Shown piece by piece: positions 44,649 to 56,037 of a stretch of DNA of 64,000 bases. Location: contig JAEYWP010000007.1 in assembly GCA_023428905.1 (NCBI GenBank), positions 1 through 64,000 of the forward strand, given 5' to 3'. This DNA comes from Verrucomicrobiota bacterium (GTDB lineage Bacteria; Verrucomicrobiota; Verrucomicrobiia; Opitutales; Opitutaceae). The notes below the pieces were generated by a model. The model was not told the DNA's origin and did not search any database. It saw only the letters and a program-made list of their open reading frames with translations. The position numbers were made by a program, and so were the translations under genes. Numbering within the stretch: position 1 is the first letter of the stretch; the number at the start of each line of letters is the position of its first letter.

Positions 44649-44729
44649 CCACAACGGGAGGGCTCCGGCATTGCTGCGGGCTGGGGGCACCCGGCTTGGG
44701 CGCGGTTTCGCGCGACCACTCGTCCCGCG

Positions 44730-45218
44730 TCAGGCGGTGGCGGCGGCGGGAGTGCTGAGGCGCTCTTCGGCCTCGATCAGCGCGCGCATGAAGGCGTCCG
44801 GCGTTTCCGCGGACATCAGGGCCAGGCGGTTCGACGCATCCTTCAGGATCTTGCAGAGGGAGCTGACCACCATGAGGTAGTCCGTCGGGTTCGATTTCGG
44901 CGTACCGAGCACGAACATCAACCGCACCGTCTGATTGCAGTTTTCGAAATGGATTCCTTTTTCGCTCCGCCCCACGGCCAGGACGATTTTCTGGACGTGT
45001 TCGGTGCGGGCGTGGGGCAGGGCAATCTCGTTACCGAGGCACGTCGCATCGAGGCGTTCGCGGGCGAGGAGCTCGTTGTAGAAGCCCTGGAAATTCGTGA
45101 CCTCCGGGTGGCTCTCCAACAGCTTCGCCACCTCGTTGAGCGCGGTGGTTCGTTTGGAACTCAGCACGTGCAACGTGATGCGCGACGGATCGAGGAGAGA
45201 GGACAGACGGGCGGGCAT
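44730..45218 (-). CDS. ptsN: PTS EIIA domain protein (PtsN-like)
   Basis: This 162-aa single-domain protein belongs to the fructose/nitrogen-type EIIA family. The phosphorylated His is H69 in GNEIALPHARTEHV, the family signature. Typical stretches are DPSRITLHVLSSKRTTALNEVAKLL and GIHFENCNQTVRLMFVLGTPKSNPTDYL. With no sugar permease nearby it probably belongs to the regulatory PTS-Ntr branch, receiving phosphate from NPr; it might instead be a stand-alone EIIA-Fru. The start ATG 45218 matches the domain beginning; the open frame to 45464 overlaps the gyrA terminator. Confidence 0.85.
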   Translation of the reverse strand: MPARLSSLLDPSRITLHVLSSKRTTALNEVAKLLESHPEVTNFQGFYNELLARERLDATCLGNEIALPHARTEHVQKIVLAVGRSEKGIHFENCNQTVRLMFVLGTPKSNPTDYLMVVSSLCKILKDASNRLALMSAETPDAFMRALIEAEERLSTPAAATA

Positions 45219-45365
45219 GCGACTCGAAAAACGACGTGGGCGGAGGAAAGAGGCAAAGAGACGCCGCCTCCATTTATTGGCAAGGGTGGAATCGGCACAT
45301 TCAGGCAAATCTTGCCACAAAACCCGGGCTGATTCTGGAGATCGTTTGCGAGCGGGAATGTGCGC

Positions 45366-45396
45366 AAAAAAAAAGGCGCACCGGGTGGTGCGCCTT
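45366..45396 (-). terminator. intrinsic terminator of gyrA
   Basis: A perfect 10-bp stem AAGGCGCACC / GGTGCGCCTT with loop GGGT (45373-45396) is followed on the minus strand by nine T (45366-45374 read in reverse). It lies 24 bases past the gyrA stop and is the strongest terminator in the window. Confidence 0.93.
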
Positions 45397-45420
45397 GCGA
45401 CATCTGAGCCTGAACGTTGA

Positions 45421-47988
45421 TCAACTGGCCGGCGGTTCGGCTGCGCCGGCGCCGGTGGTTTCATCGTCGGTTTCCACCACGCGTGCGATGCTCAGCAGTC
45501 GATCCCCTTCAGCGAGCGTCAGGAGCTTCACACCCTTGGCGCCGCGGCCGGTCTCACGGATCTCGCGCACCCGGGTGCGGACACTCTGGCCCTTCGAGGT
45601 GAGGAACATGACTTCATGGTCGTCATGCACGCTCAGCGCACCGGCGACCTTCACCGAGCCATCCTCCGGGAGGTCGATCGCGATCACGCCGGTCCCACCG
45701 CGACGGGTGAGGCGGTAGTCTTCAAAGGCGGTGCGTTTGCCGATGCCGTCCTCGCGCGCGACCAGCAGGCGGGAGGCGGAGTCGCACACTTCGATGGCCT
45801 GCAGGTAGTCGCCGGCGTATTTGAAACGCATGCCGGTGACGCCGACCGTGTTGCGGCCCATGGAACGCAGGCCCTCGGGTCTTTCTGCGGCGGGTTCGCC
45901 GGGCGTCGTGGGAACGACGCCGGGATCCATCGGTGGAGCGGAGTCGGTCTCGGTACTCGCTGCCGCGCCTTCGAAGAAGCGCACCGCCTGTCCCTGGTGG
46001 GAGACGAGGATCAGTTCGTTCTGGCCATTGGTCAGAACGCTCCCGATCAGGGAATCCTTTTCCTCGAGCCGGATGCCGGCGATACCGCCCTCGCGAGTGG
46101 CGTTTTCATATTCCGACAAGCGGGTCTTCTTCAGGATGCCGGCCTTGGTCGCCATGACGACGTAGCGGTCCTCCGCGAACTGATCCACGCAGATCATGGA
46201 GGCGATTCGCTCGCCTTCGCTGAGGCGGAGGAAGCTGGACACACTCTTGCCCTTGGCGGTGCGGGCACCCTCCGGAATGTCGTAGACCTTCTTCGCGAGG
46301 CACTGGCCCTGGTTGGTGAAGAACAGGATATAGTCGTGGGTGCTGGCGGTGAAGAGCCGCTCCACAAAGTCATCCTCATAGGTCTCGGTGCCGATGATGC
46401 CTTTGCCCCCGCGCTTCTGGCTGCGGTATTCGGCGACGGCGGTGCGTTTGATGAAACCGAGATGGGAGACGGTGATGACGCAGCCCTCGTTGGGGATCAC
46501 ATCCTCCATCCGGAACTCGCCCGCGGCGCCGATGATTTCGGTGCGGCGCGGCTGGGAGTATTTGTCCCGCAGGGCGAGGAGCTCGGTCTTGATGACGAGG
46601 AGCAGCTTGGTCTCGCTTTCGAGAATGCTGCGCAATTCCTCGATCAGTTTCAGGAGCTCGAGGTATTCGGCTTCGATCTTGTCGCGCTCGAGTCCGGTCA
46701 GCTGGTAGAGGCGGAGCTCGAGGATCGAATCCGTCTGCCGTTCGGACAGCGGGTATTTCGCCATCAGCTTCTGCTTGGCCTCCTCGCGGTTGGAGGAGCT
46801 GCGGATGATGCGGACAAAGTCGTCCAGGTTGTCCAGGGCGATCTTGTAGCCCTCGAGGATGTGGGCGCGGTCCTCGGCCTCACGGAGGCGGAACTGGGTG
46901 CGGCGGGTGACGACATCGCGGCGGTGATCGATGTAACATTCGATCAGCTCCTTGATGTTCATCTGCTTCGGCCGCTTCTTGTCGATCGCGAGCAGGGTGA
47001 CGCCGAAGGAGGACTCGAGCGCGGTCTTCTGGTACAGCTGGTTGATGACGACGCGGGCCTGTTCGCCGCGCTTAAGTTCGATCACCACGCGGGTGTTTTC
47101 ATCCGACTCGTCGCGGACGTCGCGAATGCCGTCGAGCTCCTTGTCTGTCACCAATTCGGCAATACGCGTGACCAGGGTGGCCCGGTTCACGTTGTATGGG
47201 ATCTCGGTGATGACGATCTGCTCCATCCCGGTTTTCGTCTCCTCGGTGTGGGCCTTGCCGCGGATGCGGACGATGCCCTTGCCGGTGCGCAGGTAACTCT
47301 CGATCCCCTCGCGGCCCCCGATGGTGCCGCCGGTGGGGAAGTCCGGGCCGGGCACCATCCGCACCACGTCGTCGAGCGAGATGCCCGGCTTGTCGATGAT
47401 GGCGCAGATGACCTCGACCAGCTCGTTCAGATTGTGTGGCGGGATGTTGGTGGCCATGCCCACCGCGATGCCGGTCGAACCGTTCATCAGGAGGTTGGGC
47501 AACGCGGCCGGCAGCACCGTCGGTTCGGTGGTCGACTCCTTGTAGTTGGGGGCGAAATCGACCGTGTCCTCCTCGATGTTGCGGAGCAGTTCTTCCGCGA
47601 CCTCGTTTAAGCGGCACTCGGTGTAACGGTAGGCGGCCGGGGGGTCGCCATCGACCGAGCCGAAGTTGCCCTGCGGGTCGATCAGCGGGTAGCGCATCAC
47701 CCAGGTTTGGGCCATGCGCACCAGGGTGTCGTAGACGGACGAATCACCGTGGGGGTGATAATTCTTCAGCACTTCACCGACCACGCCCGCGCACTTGTCG
47801 TACGAACGATTGTGGAGCAGGCCCTCCCGCAGCATCGCGTAGAGGACGCGCCGCTGCACCGGCTTGAGGCCGTCGCGGGCGTCGGGGAGCGCGCGGGAGA
47901 TGATGACCGACATCGAATAATCGATGTAGGCCGTCTGCATGATATCGGTGATGTTCGCCGGCGAGATCTTCTCAGACGCGGTGTACAT
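45421..47988 (-). CDS. gyrA: DNA gyrase subunit A
   Basis: The 855-aa breakage-reunion subunit of gyrase has its catalytic tyrosine at Y122 in AAYRYTE, the same number as in E. coli. The quinolone-contact residues are S83 and D87 ([10 protein letters not shown]), the drug-sensitive wild-type state. The C-terminal beta-pinwheel carries the GyrA box QKRGGKG, so it should be a true gyrase. An insert of about 30 residues, rich in Pro, Ala and Glu, lies at about residues 674-703 between FFEG and [11 protein letters not shown], where other GyrA proteins run straight on. It follows gyrB by 131 bp on the same strand. Confidence 0.97.
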   Translation of the reverse strand: MYTASEKISPANITDIMQTAYIDYSMSVIISRALPDARDGLKPVQRRVLYAMLREGLLHNRSYDKCAGVVGEVLKNYHPHGDSSVYDTLVRMAQTWVMRYPLIDPQGNFGSVDGDPPAAYRYTECRLNEVAEELLRNIEEDTVDFAPNYKESTTEPTVLPAALPNLLMNGSTGIAVGMATNIPPHNLNELVEVICAIIDKPGISLDDVVRMVPGPDFPTGGTIGGREGIESYLRTGKGIVRIRGKAHTEETKTGMEQIVITEIPYNVNRATLVTRIAELVTDKELDGIRDVRDESDENTRVVIELKRGEQARVVINQLYQKTALESSFGVTLLAIDKKRPKQMNIKELIECYIDHRRDVVTRRTQFRLREAEDRAHILEGYKIALDNLDDFVRIIRSSSNREEAKQKLMAKYPLSERQTDSILELRLYQLTGLERDKIEAEYLELLKLIEELRSILESETKLLLVIKTELLALRDKYSQPRRTEIIGAAGEFRMEDVIPNEGCVITVSHLGFIKRTAVAEYRSQKRGGKGIIGTETYEDDFVERLFTASTHDYILFFTNQGQCLAKKVYDIPEGARTAKGKSVSSFLRLSEGERIASMICVDQFAEDRYVVMATKAGILKKTRLSEYENATREGGIAGIRLEEKDSLIGSVLTNGQNELILVSHQGQAVRFFEGAAASTETDSAPPMDPGVVPTTPGEPAAERPEGLRSMGRNTVGVTGMRFKYAGDYLQAIEVCDSASRLLVAREDGIGKRTAFEDYRLTRRGGTGVIAIDLPEDGSVKVAGALSVHDDHEVMFLTSKGQSVRTRVREIRETGRGAKGVKLLTLAEGDRLLSIARVVETDDETTGAGAAEPPAS

Positions 47989-48119
47989 TGAGGAAAAGGA
48001 AGGGGGAGCGGGGCTCGGACAGGGAGGGAGGACGGGTGGCCGGGGCGGCGACGGGGAGGGAGCGCTGCGGCACCCCTGGTCTCAGGGATGCCGGGCAGCT
48101 CCCATCGCGCCGGGCCGGT

Positions 48120-50744
<2,625 letters not shown>

Positions 50745-50789
50745 TTATTTGAGGTTGCCGACTCAAGATTAGAAATCTATCGGGTGGGC

Positions 50790-51203
50790 ATGAAGCTTTC
50801 CGTCAAAGTCGACTATGCCTGTCGTGTTTTGGCGCAGCTGGCCCGGCAGCATGGCAGCGAGGGACTCGCTCACATCGAGGAGCTCGCCACCAGCGAAGCC
50901 GTTCCGGCCAACTACCTCGTTCAGATCCTCTCGGAGTTGCGCAACGGTGGACTGATTGTCAGCCGCCGCGGCAAGCAGGGTGGTTACGCGCTCGCGCGTG
51001 CGCCGGAGGAGATCACGCTTTTGGAGATCGTGCGGGTGATCGAGGGGGAACTGCTCGAGATCACGACGGCGGGCGAGGGTCAGTCGGGGCGCCGGGTCAA
51101 CCAGATCTGGCACGAGGTGCGGCAGGCCCTCGAGGACAAGGTGAAGACCTACACCCTCGACAAGCTCGTGTCGCGGTCTGGCGAGGGCATGTATTACATC
51201 TAG
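50790..51203 (+). CDS. Rrf2-family transcriptional regulator
   Basis: This winged-helix regulator of 137 aa starts MKLSVKVDYACRVLAQLARQ, the usual Rrf2 beginning, and continues IEELATSEAVPANYLVQILSELRNGGLIVSRRGKQGGYALAR, with recognition helix and wing. It lacks the three closely spaced cysteines that hold an iron-sulfur cluster in IscR and NsrR; the only Cys is near residue 9. It therefore probably senses something else, as CymR-type members do. ATG 50790 is preferred to GTG 50784 two codons earlier. An AGATT-AGA-AATCT repeat at about 50766-50778 could be an autoregulatory site. Confidence 0.88.
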   Translation: MKLSVKVDYACRVLAQLARQHGSEGLAHIEELATSEAVPANYLVQILSELRNGGLIVSRRGKQGGYALARAPEEITLLEIVRVIEGELLEITTAGEGQSGRRVNQIWHEVRQALEDKVKTYTLDKLVSRSGEGMYYI

Positions 51204-51249
51204 TGACGCTGGCGTTGACGGCGGCGGTGCGGCGGCGCTTGCTGCCGGA

Positions 51250-51954
51250 ATGCGTCACCCCGCACTTGATCGCCTGCTGATCCTGCAAGACCGGGACACC
51301 AAGCGGCTCGGACTCGAGGCTCAGTTAAAGGCTCTTCCGCGCGAGGTTGCGGCGGTCGAGCAGAAGATCGCCGCGGAGAAGGCGGCGATCGAGGCCGCGC
51401 GGGTGGAGCTGCGGGAATTGGAGAGCAAAAAGAAGCTCCTGGAGACGGAAATCGGGTCCGGTGAGGAGAAACTCGCCAAATACCGCACGCAGCAGCTCAG
51501 CGTGCGAAAGAACGACGAATACCAGGCCCTGGGCACCGAGATCGCACACCTGCAGGCGGCGATCGGAAAATTGGAGGAGCAGGACCTCGGCATCATGTAT
51601 GCGATCGACGAGGCAAAACAGCGGTTTGCCGCGGCCGAAGCGGCGCTTCGCGAGAATATCTCCGGACACGAAGCGAAGATCCGCACCTTGAAGGAGCGTG
51701 ACGTGAACCTGCAGGCGGAGCTAAAGGACGCGCGCGAGCAGGTGGCGGCGGCCCGCGCGACCCTGGAGGAGCCCCCGCTGCGGGTGTACGACCGCGTCGC
51801 CACGCGCCATGCCGCCCCGGTGGCGGCCCTGCGTGGCTCCAAGTGCGGGGGCTGTCACCTGAAAGTTTCCAGCGAAGTCGAGTCCGACGCCCGCAAGGGC
51901 GAAAAACTGGCGCAGTGCGACCAGTGCGGGCGTATCCTGTATTTTGATTATTGA
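51250..51954 (+). CDS. coiled-coil protein with C-terminal zinc ribbon
   Basis: This 234-aa protein has a long antiparallel coiled coil from about residue 10 to 180 (many heptads of Glu, Lys, Ala and Leu). A C4 zinc ribbon follows: CGGC, 20-odd residues, then CDQCGRILYFDY at the end. The layout is the one described for DUF164/YgjQ-type zf-RING_7 proteins, widespread and of uncertain function. It starts 47 bases after the Rrf2 gene. Cytoplasmic, with no signal peptide. A nucleic-acid-related role is suggested by the ribbon but not shown. Confidence 0.85.
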   Translation: MRHPALDRLLILQDRDTKRLGLEAQLKALPREVAAVEQKIAAEKAAIEAARVELRELESKKKLLETEIGSGEEKLAKYRTQQLSVRKNDEYQALGTEIAHLQAAIGKLEEQDLGIMYAIDEAKQRFAAAEAALRENISGHEAKIRTLKERDVNLQAELKDAREQVAAARATLEEPPLRVYDRVATRHAAPVAALRGSKCGGCHLKVSSEVESDARKGEKLAQCDQCGRILYFDY

Positions 51955-52175
51955 GGGGACCCGGAGGCGCGCGCCGTGCCGCGGCATCCCGGCAGACGGT
52001 TTCAACCACGGATGGACGCGGATGGGCATGGAGTCGGAGAAGGGTGAGCGGACCAGCATACTCCCATGCTCCAGTCGGCCCCTTAACTTGGCCTGTCCGT
52101 CCTGGGGCTGCCGCGTCCCGGCGATTCGGCATTCGAGCTTCGTGGATAGCTTCCTCCCGCGGCCTTTCCCCGCTC

Positions 52176-52204
52176 TTGCCACTGGCGGGGTGGGGCGCGA
52201 CACT
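52176..52204 (+). promoter_or_regulatory. promoter of the RNase P RNA gene
   Basis: TTGCCA (52176-52181) and GACACT (52199-52204) are separated by 17 bp. The -35 matches the consensus at five of six positions, the -10 at three of six. The spacing to the predicted 5' end of the RNA (52211) is 6 bases between box and end, as expected for a sigma-70-type promoter. Confidence 0.6.
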
Positions 52205-52210
52205 GCCCCT

Positions 52211-52706
52211 CCTTAGTTTCGGAGCCAGGTTGCCGCTCCGTGTTCTTTGATCCGAGGCGCGGCTCACGCTGCGTCCGATTGTTGCATGGAGAGGAAAGTC
52301 CGGACACCCCCGGGCAGGATTCCCGGCGAGGAACGTCGTCGCGCCGATCCGGCAGGCCGCAAGGTCACCGGTCGGACTCGCTTCCACCCAAGCCGGGGCG
52401 CTGCAGGTCAAGCTGCAGTGACGGAGAGTGTCACAGAGAACAAGTAGCCTCCGCGGCGCCGCAAGGCGCGGCGGCGGTCATAGTGAAAAGGTGGGGTAAG
52501 AGCCCACCGCGTTCGCCCGCGAGGGCGGCGGCATGAAAAACCCAATCCGGTGCAAGACAAAATAGGCGACTGGACGGCCCGTCCTTAAGTCGCGGGTATG
52601 TCGCACCCCGCGCGAGCGGGGAAGCCGCGAAAGCGGCTTAGAGAAATGGCAGCACGGGGCGCCTCGGCGCCCCGACAGAATCCGGCTTACGGCTCCGGAA
52701 CTAAGG
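52211..52706 (+). ncRNA. rnpB: RNase P RNA (bacterial type A)
   Basis: This is the catalytic RNA that trims tRNA 5' leaders. The conserved P4-region strand GAGAGGAAAGTCCGGAC is at 52290-52306. Further hallmarks are AGTGAAAAGGTGGGGTAAGA with GCCCACCGC, then CCGGTGCAAGACAAAATAGG, and the 3' P4 strand GACAGAATCCGGCTTA before the end. The boundaries come from helix P1: CCTTAGTTTCGGAGCC at 52211-52226 pairs with GGCTCCGGAACTAAGG at 52691-52706 over 16 bp, with one G-U. That gives 496 nt, long for the class, with extended GC hairpins (for example at 52455-52475 and 52607-52630). A short T-run follows. It converges with the pilin operon. Confidence 0.95.
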
Positions 52707-52721
52707 ACTTTTTGCAGCGGC

Positions 52722-54209
52722 TCAGAAGTGGCCGGCGTAGGCCTGTCGTTCCGCGGGCGTCTGCAGTTCGCGCCAGGCTTGGATGGCGAGTCGGCCGGAG
52801 ACGTCGCCCTCGCTGAGGGACTCGTCGTAGTGGAAGAGGGCGTTGCCGGTGAGCTTGATGATATTGGCGACGGCGGAGCCGAGGACGTCGCCATTGCCGT
52901 TGATCGTCAGGTCGGCGTTGGGCGCGTAGATCACGCCGCTGAGGGCGCCGTTGCCGGCGATGGCGATCTTCTGAGACGCCGTGGTCGGGTTTTTGTCCGA
53001 GTCCGAGGAGGTGCCGTACAGCTGGAACTTGATTGGCTGCTGCGCAGTGACGGCGGTGAGTGGATCACCCACCTTGCTTGGCGTGCCATTGGCAACGCCG
53101 TTGCCGGCGATCTTCACGTCGCCCCCGGCATAGATGGCGAGGCTGGCACCGGTCGCGATGTTGACGGCGCCGGAGCCGCCGCCGATGTCGATGGACTCGG
53201 TGGGAACGATGAGCACGACGTCGTTGACCGGGCGGGAGGCGCTGTAGGTGACGCTCAGCTGCTCGTTGTTCATCTGGATGCCCATCGCGGTGTAATAATA
53301 CTTGGTCTCCTTGGTGACCGGATCGGTGCTCACCTTGTCACCGGCGCGCGGGAGGGTGAGATCGTCCTTCACGGAGCCGAGGTCGTTGACGACCATCCAG
53401 CTGCCGGAGGGCGCGGAGATGTCGGGCAGGTCGGCCGAAAAATCGGTGGAGACACGGGTGGGGTCGATCTTCACGTTGTCGGGTGTGTCGTCGCCCTTGA
53501 TGAAGCCATTGGGGCCGACGTTGTTCGTCAGGTCGCTGTCGTTGTAGGTCGCGACAAAGCCCCAGATGTTGGCGTTGGAAATGTTGACCGTATCCAGTTT
53601 GAACTTGTACGGGCTGCCCACAAAACCGCGGTCATTTTTTGTCGCATCGCCGTAGGCGAGGGGGGCGGTGGTGGGGTCCTTGTCGGGATCCGAGTTCCAG
53701 CTGTCGACGGTGGCATTCTGGCCGCTGAAGCTGATGGTGTATTTGGAGACAAGGCCGCGCGGGGCGCTGGGAGACCGTTTCAGTTTCACTTCCACCCATT
53801 TTTCGATGGGTGCGGATTCCGTCGCCATGCGCAGGGTGGCGCGGGCCACGATCGTGGGTGTGGCGGACGTGGCCAGGGTGTAGTCGCTGATGTACACCTT
53901 CACTTCGTCGGCGGTGGTGGTGCCGAGTTGGAAGCCACTGAAGGTTCCGTAGGCGGTGGTGCCCTTGATGGTCCAGTCCTTGAAGGCGGTGCCGTTGCCC
54001 TTGCGCATCTGGCTCATGGACCACATCGCCTCCTCGAGGCCGGCCTCGGCCACGTTCATGGCGGCAGTCGCGTGGTAGCTGCGGTTGGAGGCGCGGAGAT
54101 TCTGCTGCACCACGTTGAGGTAGGAGCCGAGTACGAACATGACCGCGGTGAGGATCAGCAGGGTGACGAGGAGGGCGGAGCCCCGCTGGGAGTGGGCACG
54201 TGTTTTCAT
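52722..54209 (-). CDS. PilX-like type IV pilus assembly protein
   Basis: This 495-aa protein has the N-terminal PilX pattern: a basic start, QRGSALLVTLLILTAVMFVLGSYLNVVQQNLRASNRSYHATAAMNVAEAGLEEAMW. This single membrane helix with a following amphipathic stretch is typical of large minor pilins. The C-terminal half is beta-rich and Gly-rich (GGGSGAVNIATGASLAIYAGGDVKIAGNGV), like other verrucomicrobial or planctomycete pilin-associated proteins with repeated beta-strands. It is the last of three pilin-type genes on the minus strand, 5 bp after the PilW-like gene, and ends 16 bp from the RNase P RNA end. Confidence 0.82.
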   Translation of the reverse strand: MKTRAHSQRGSALLVTLLILTAVMFVLGSYLNVVQQNLRASNRSYHATAAMNVAEAGLEEAMWSMSQMRKGNGTAFKDWTIKGTTAYGTFSGFQLGTTTADEVKVYISDYTLATSATPTIVARATLRMATESAPIEKWVEVKLKRSPSAPRGLVSKYTISFSGQNATVDSWNSDPDKDPTTAPLAYGDATKNDRGFVGSPYKFKLDTVNISNANIWGFVATYNDSDLTNNVGPNGFIKGDDTPDNVKIDPTRVSTDFSADLPDISAPSGSWMVVNDLGSVKDDLTLPRAGDKVSTDPVTKETKYYYTAMGIQMNNEQLSVTYSASRPVNDVVLIVPTESIDIGGGSGAVNIATGASLAIYAGGDVKIAGNGVANGTPSKVGDPLTAVTAQQPIKFQLYGTSSDSDKNPTTASQKIAIAGNGALSGVIYAPNADLTINGNGDVLGSAVANIIKLTGNALFHYDESLSEGDVSGRLAIQAWRELQTPAERQAYAGHF

Positions 54210-54213
54210 GGGA

Positions 54214-54798
54214 TCAGATGGCGACCGGCTTGTTGCGAAGAATGAATCGGGCGGAGATCACCTTTTGGGTGCCCCCGGTGCCGTTCCCGCGAGAGCGCTC
54301 GGAGGAGAGGCTCAGCTGGAGTTGTTTGGTATCGTTGCTGGCGATGGTGAGATTGGTGAGGTCGACGGCGGAGGTGCCGCCGATCTTGAAGCCGCGCAGG
54401 TCGAAACTGCCGGCGACGATGCCGGAGAACAAAACGCGGGCGACGTTGGTGCTGGAGACGCGCGAAAAGGTGCCGGCGGTGGCGTCGTAGCGATAGGTCC
54501 AAACCTCGGTCGGATCGGACTCGCGGCCCGTCGGCACCACCAGCGTGACGGAGCTGGCGCTGTTCCAGGTCAGGGAAGACGCGGACCGCACATCGCGGGC
54601 GAAGACCTCGAGGCCATGGCGGGACTCCGACTCCATCTCCGCGTAGTGCTGCACCGCATACCCGTTGCGGTAGATCATCAAAGTGGTGCCCATCACGCCC
54701 GACATCACCGCCACGGTGAGGGACATGGCGATCATGACCTCCGTGAGGGTGAAGCCGCGCCGGCGGACCTTACGAGCGGTGGGTGTGATAGTAGTCAT
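54214..54798 (-). CDS. prepilin-like protein (PilW type)
   Basis: This 194-aa type IV prepilin has the methylation/cleavage motif RRRGFTLTEVMIAMSLTVAVMSGV: cleavage is expected between Gly and Phe, with Glu at position 5 of the mature protein and a hydrophobic helix after it. The C-terminal domain is beta-rich. It overlaps the preceding PilV-like gene by 29 bp. It is probably a minor pilin or pseudopilin that starts pilus assembly. Confidence 0.85.
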   Translation of the reverse strand: MTTITPTARKVRRRGFTLTEVMIAMSLTVAVMSGVMGTTLMIYRNGYAVQHYAEMESESRHGLEVFARDVRSASSLTWNSASSVTLVVPTGRESDPTEVWTYRYDATAGTFSRVSSTNVARVLFSGIVAGSFDLRGFKIGGTSAVDLTNLTIASNDTKQLQLSLSSERSRGNGTGGTQKVISARFILRNKPVAI

Positions 54799-55282
54799 AC
54801 AATCCGTCCTTGGAGTAGCGGGTGCTGAAGACGCGGCTGTGGGGGGCGCCGTTGGCGCTTTTCCACGACACCGTCATGGAGATGAGCAGCATGTCGGAGC
54901 GGGTGGCGTCGAGAGCCACGTTCTGCTGGAGGGAAAAACGCTCGACCACGTTTGCCACCTCGGAGGGTAGCATCGCCTTGAGCTCCTCCTGCGTGTAGAC
55001 GCGATGGCTGAGGCTGGAGTCATCCGCGCGGGCCTTGAGGGTGTCCCAGTTGGCCAGGCGCAGGGTCTCGATCTCACTCTGCATCAGCTGGGCGGCCAGG
55101 GTGCTGCAGCGCGCGGTGTCGAGGGACTTGTAACCCGACGCCAGGGTCAGGAGCGCGGAGCACAGGGCCAGGGCCAGGATGGAAAAGGCGATCGCCACCT
55201 CCACGAGGCTGAAGCCGGAGCGGCGGTGCGGCCGGCGGCGACCCGGGCGGGTGGGAGAGGAAAGGGCGCACGTTGTTTGCAC
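54770..55282 (-). CDS. prepilin-like protein (PilV type)
   Basis: This 170-aa prepilin has motif RRSGFSLVEVAIAFSILALALCSALLTL: Gly-Phe cleavage site, Glu5 and a hydrophobic helix. A basic leader of about 22 residues precedes it. The rest is short and globular. It overlaps the next gene and lies 68 bp downstream of the response regulator, so the two-component system and three pilins may form one operon. Confidence 0.85.
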   Translation of the reverse strand: MQTTCALSSPTRPGRRRPHRRSGFSLVEVAIAFSILALALCSALLTLASGYKSLDTARCSTLAAQLMQSEIETLRLANWDTLKARADDSSLSHRVYTQEELKAMLPSEVANVVERFSLQQNVALDATRSDMLLISMTVSWKSANGAPHSRVFSTRYSKDGLYDYYHTHRS

Positions 55283-55350
55283 GTGCTCACCCTAACGGAC
55301 GGATTTGCTTCGGCGTAGTGCCGAAGGGAGACAAACAACCGGCCTAGCGA

Positions 55351-56034
55351 CTAGGCCTGTTTGGGCTTGGGCGCCGCCGCGCTCGACTGCATGTAGAGGG
55401 CTGCGGCCTGGGACCGCCGGCGGACGTGCAGCTTTTCGAAGACGTTGCCCAGGTAGTTCTTAACGGTGTTCTCACTCAGGCCGAGCTTCTCCCCGATCTC
55501 CTTGTTCGTTCTACCCTGGACCACGAGCTCCAGGACACGTTTTTCCTGGGGTGAAAGGAGCGTAAAAACGGAGTCCGTCTGCTGTGAACTCGCGCGGACG
55601 ATGGCGAGCATGCGGGCGGTCAGGTCGGGACTGATGACCGACTGCCCGGCGGCGACGCGGTTGATCGCGTCGACCAGGCCGGCGGGGTCGATCTCCTTCA
55701 TCAGGTAACCCTGGGCGCCGGCGGTGATCGCCTCGTAGATGAAGCTGTCGTCGGTGAAGGAGGTGAGGACCAGGACGTGTGTGTCCGGGTTGTTGCGCAG
55801 GATCTCGCGGCAGGCCACGAAACCATAGCCGTCGGGCAGGCGTATGTCCAAGAGCACTACGTCAGGGCTCATCCGCCGGGCGAGGTCGACCGCCTCGCCA
55901 ACCGTGCCCGCCTCGGCGACGACGGTGATGTGGGAGGCGGCGGGGTGGCGTTCGAGAATGGCGCGGATCCCCTGGCGCACCAGCGCGCTGTCGTCGACGA
56001 GGAGGAGGCGGATCGCCTGGAGTGGTGCCGTCAT
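55351..56034 (-). CDS. NarL/FixJ-type response regulator
   Basis: This 227-aa regulator has a receiver domain with the acidic pocket LLVDDSA (D14, D15) and phospho-acceptor D63 in VVLLDIRLPDG. A LuxR-type helix-turn-helix follows at about 155-220: LSPQEKRVLELVVQGRTNKEIGEKLGLSENTVKNYLGNVFEKL. It is activated by the sensor kinase encoded just upstream (3 bp gap) and probably controls the adjacent pilin genes. Its C-terminus is Ala/Pro-rich. Confidence 0.93.
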   Translation of the reverse strand: MTAPLQAIRLLLVDDSALVRQGIRAILERHPAASHITVVAEAGTVGEAVDLARRMSPDVVLLDIRLPDGYGFVACREILRNNPDTHVLVLTSFTDDSFIYEAITAGAQGYLMKEIDPAGLVDAINRVAAGQSVISPDLTARMLAIVRASSQQTDSVFTLLSPQEKRVLELVVQGRTNKEIGEKLGLSENTVKNYLGNVFEKLHVRRRSQAAALYMQSSAAAPKPKQA

Positions 56035-56037
56035 GTA

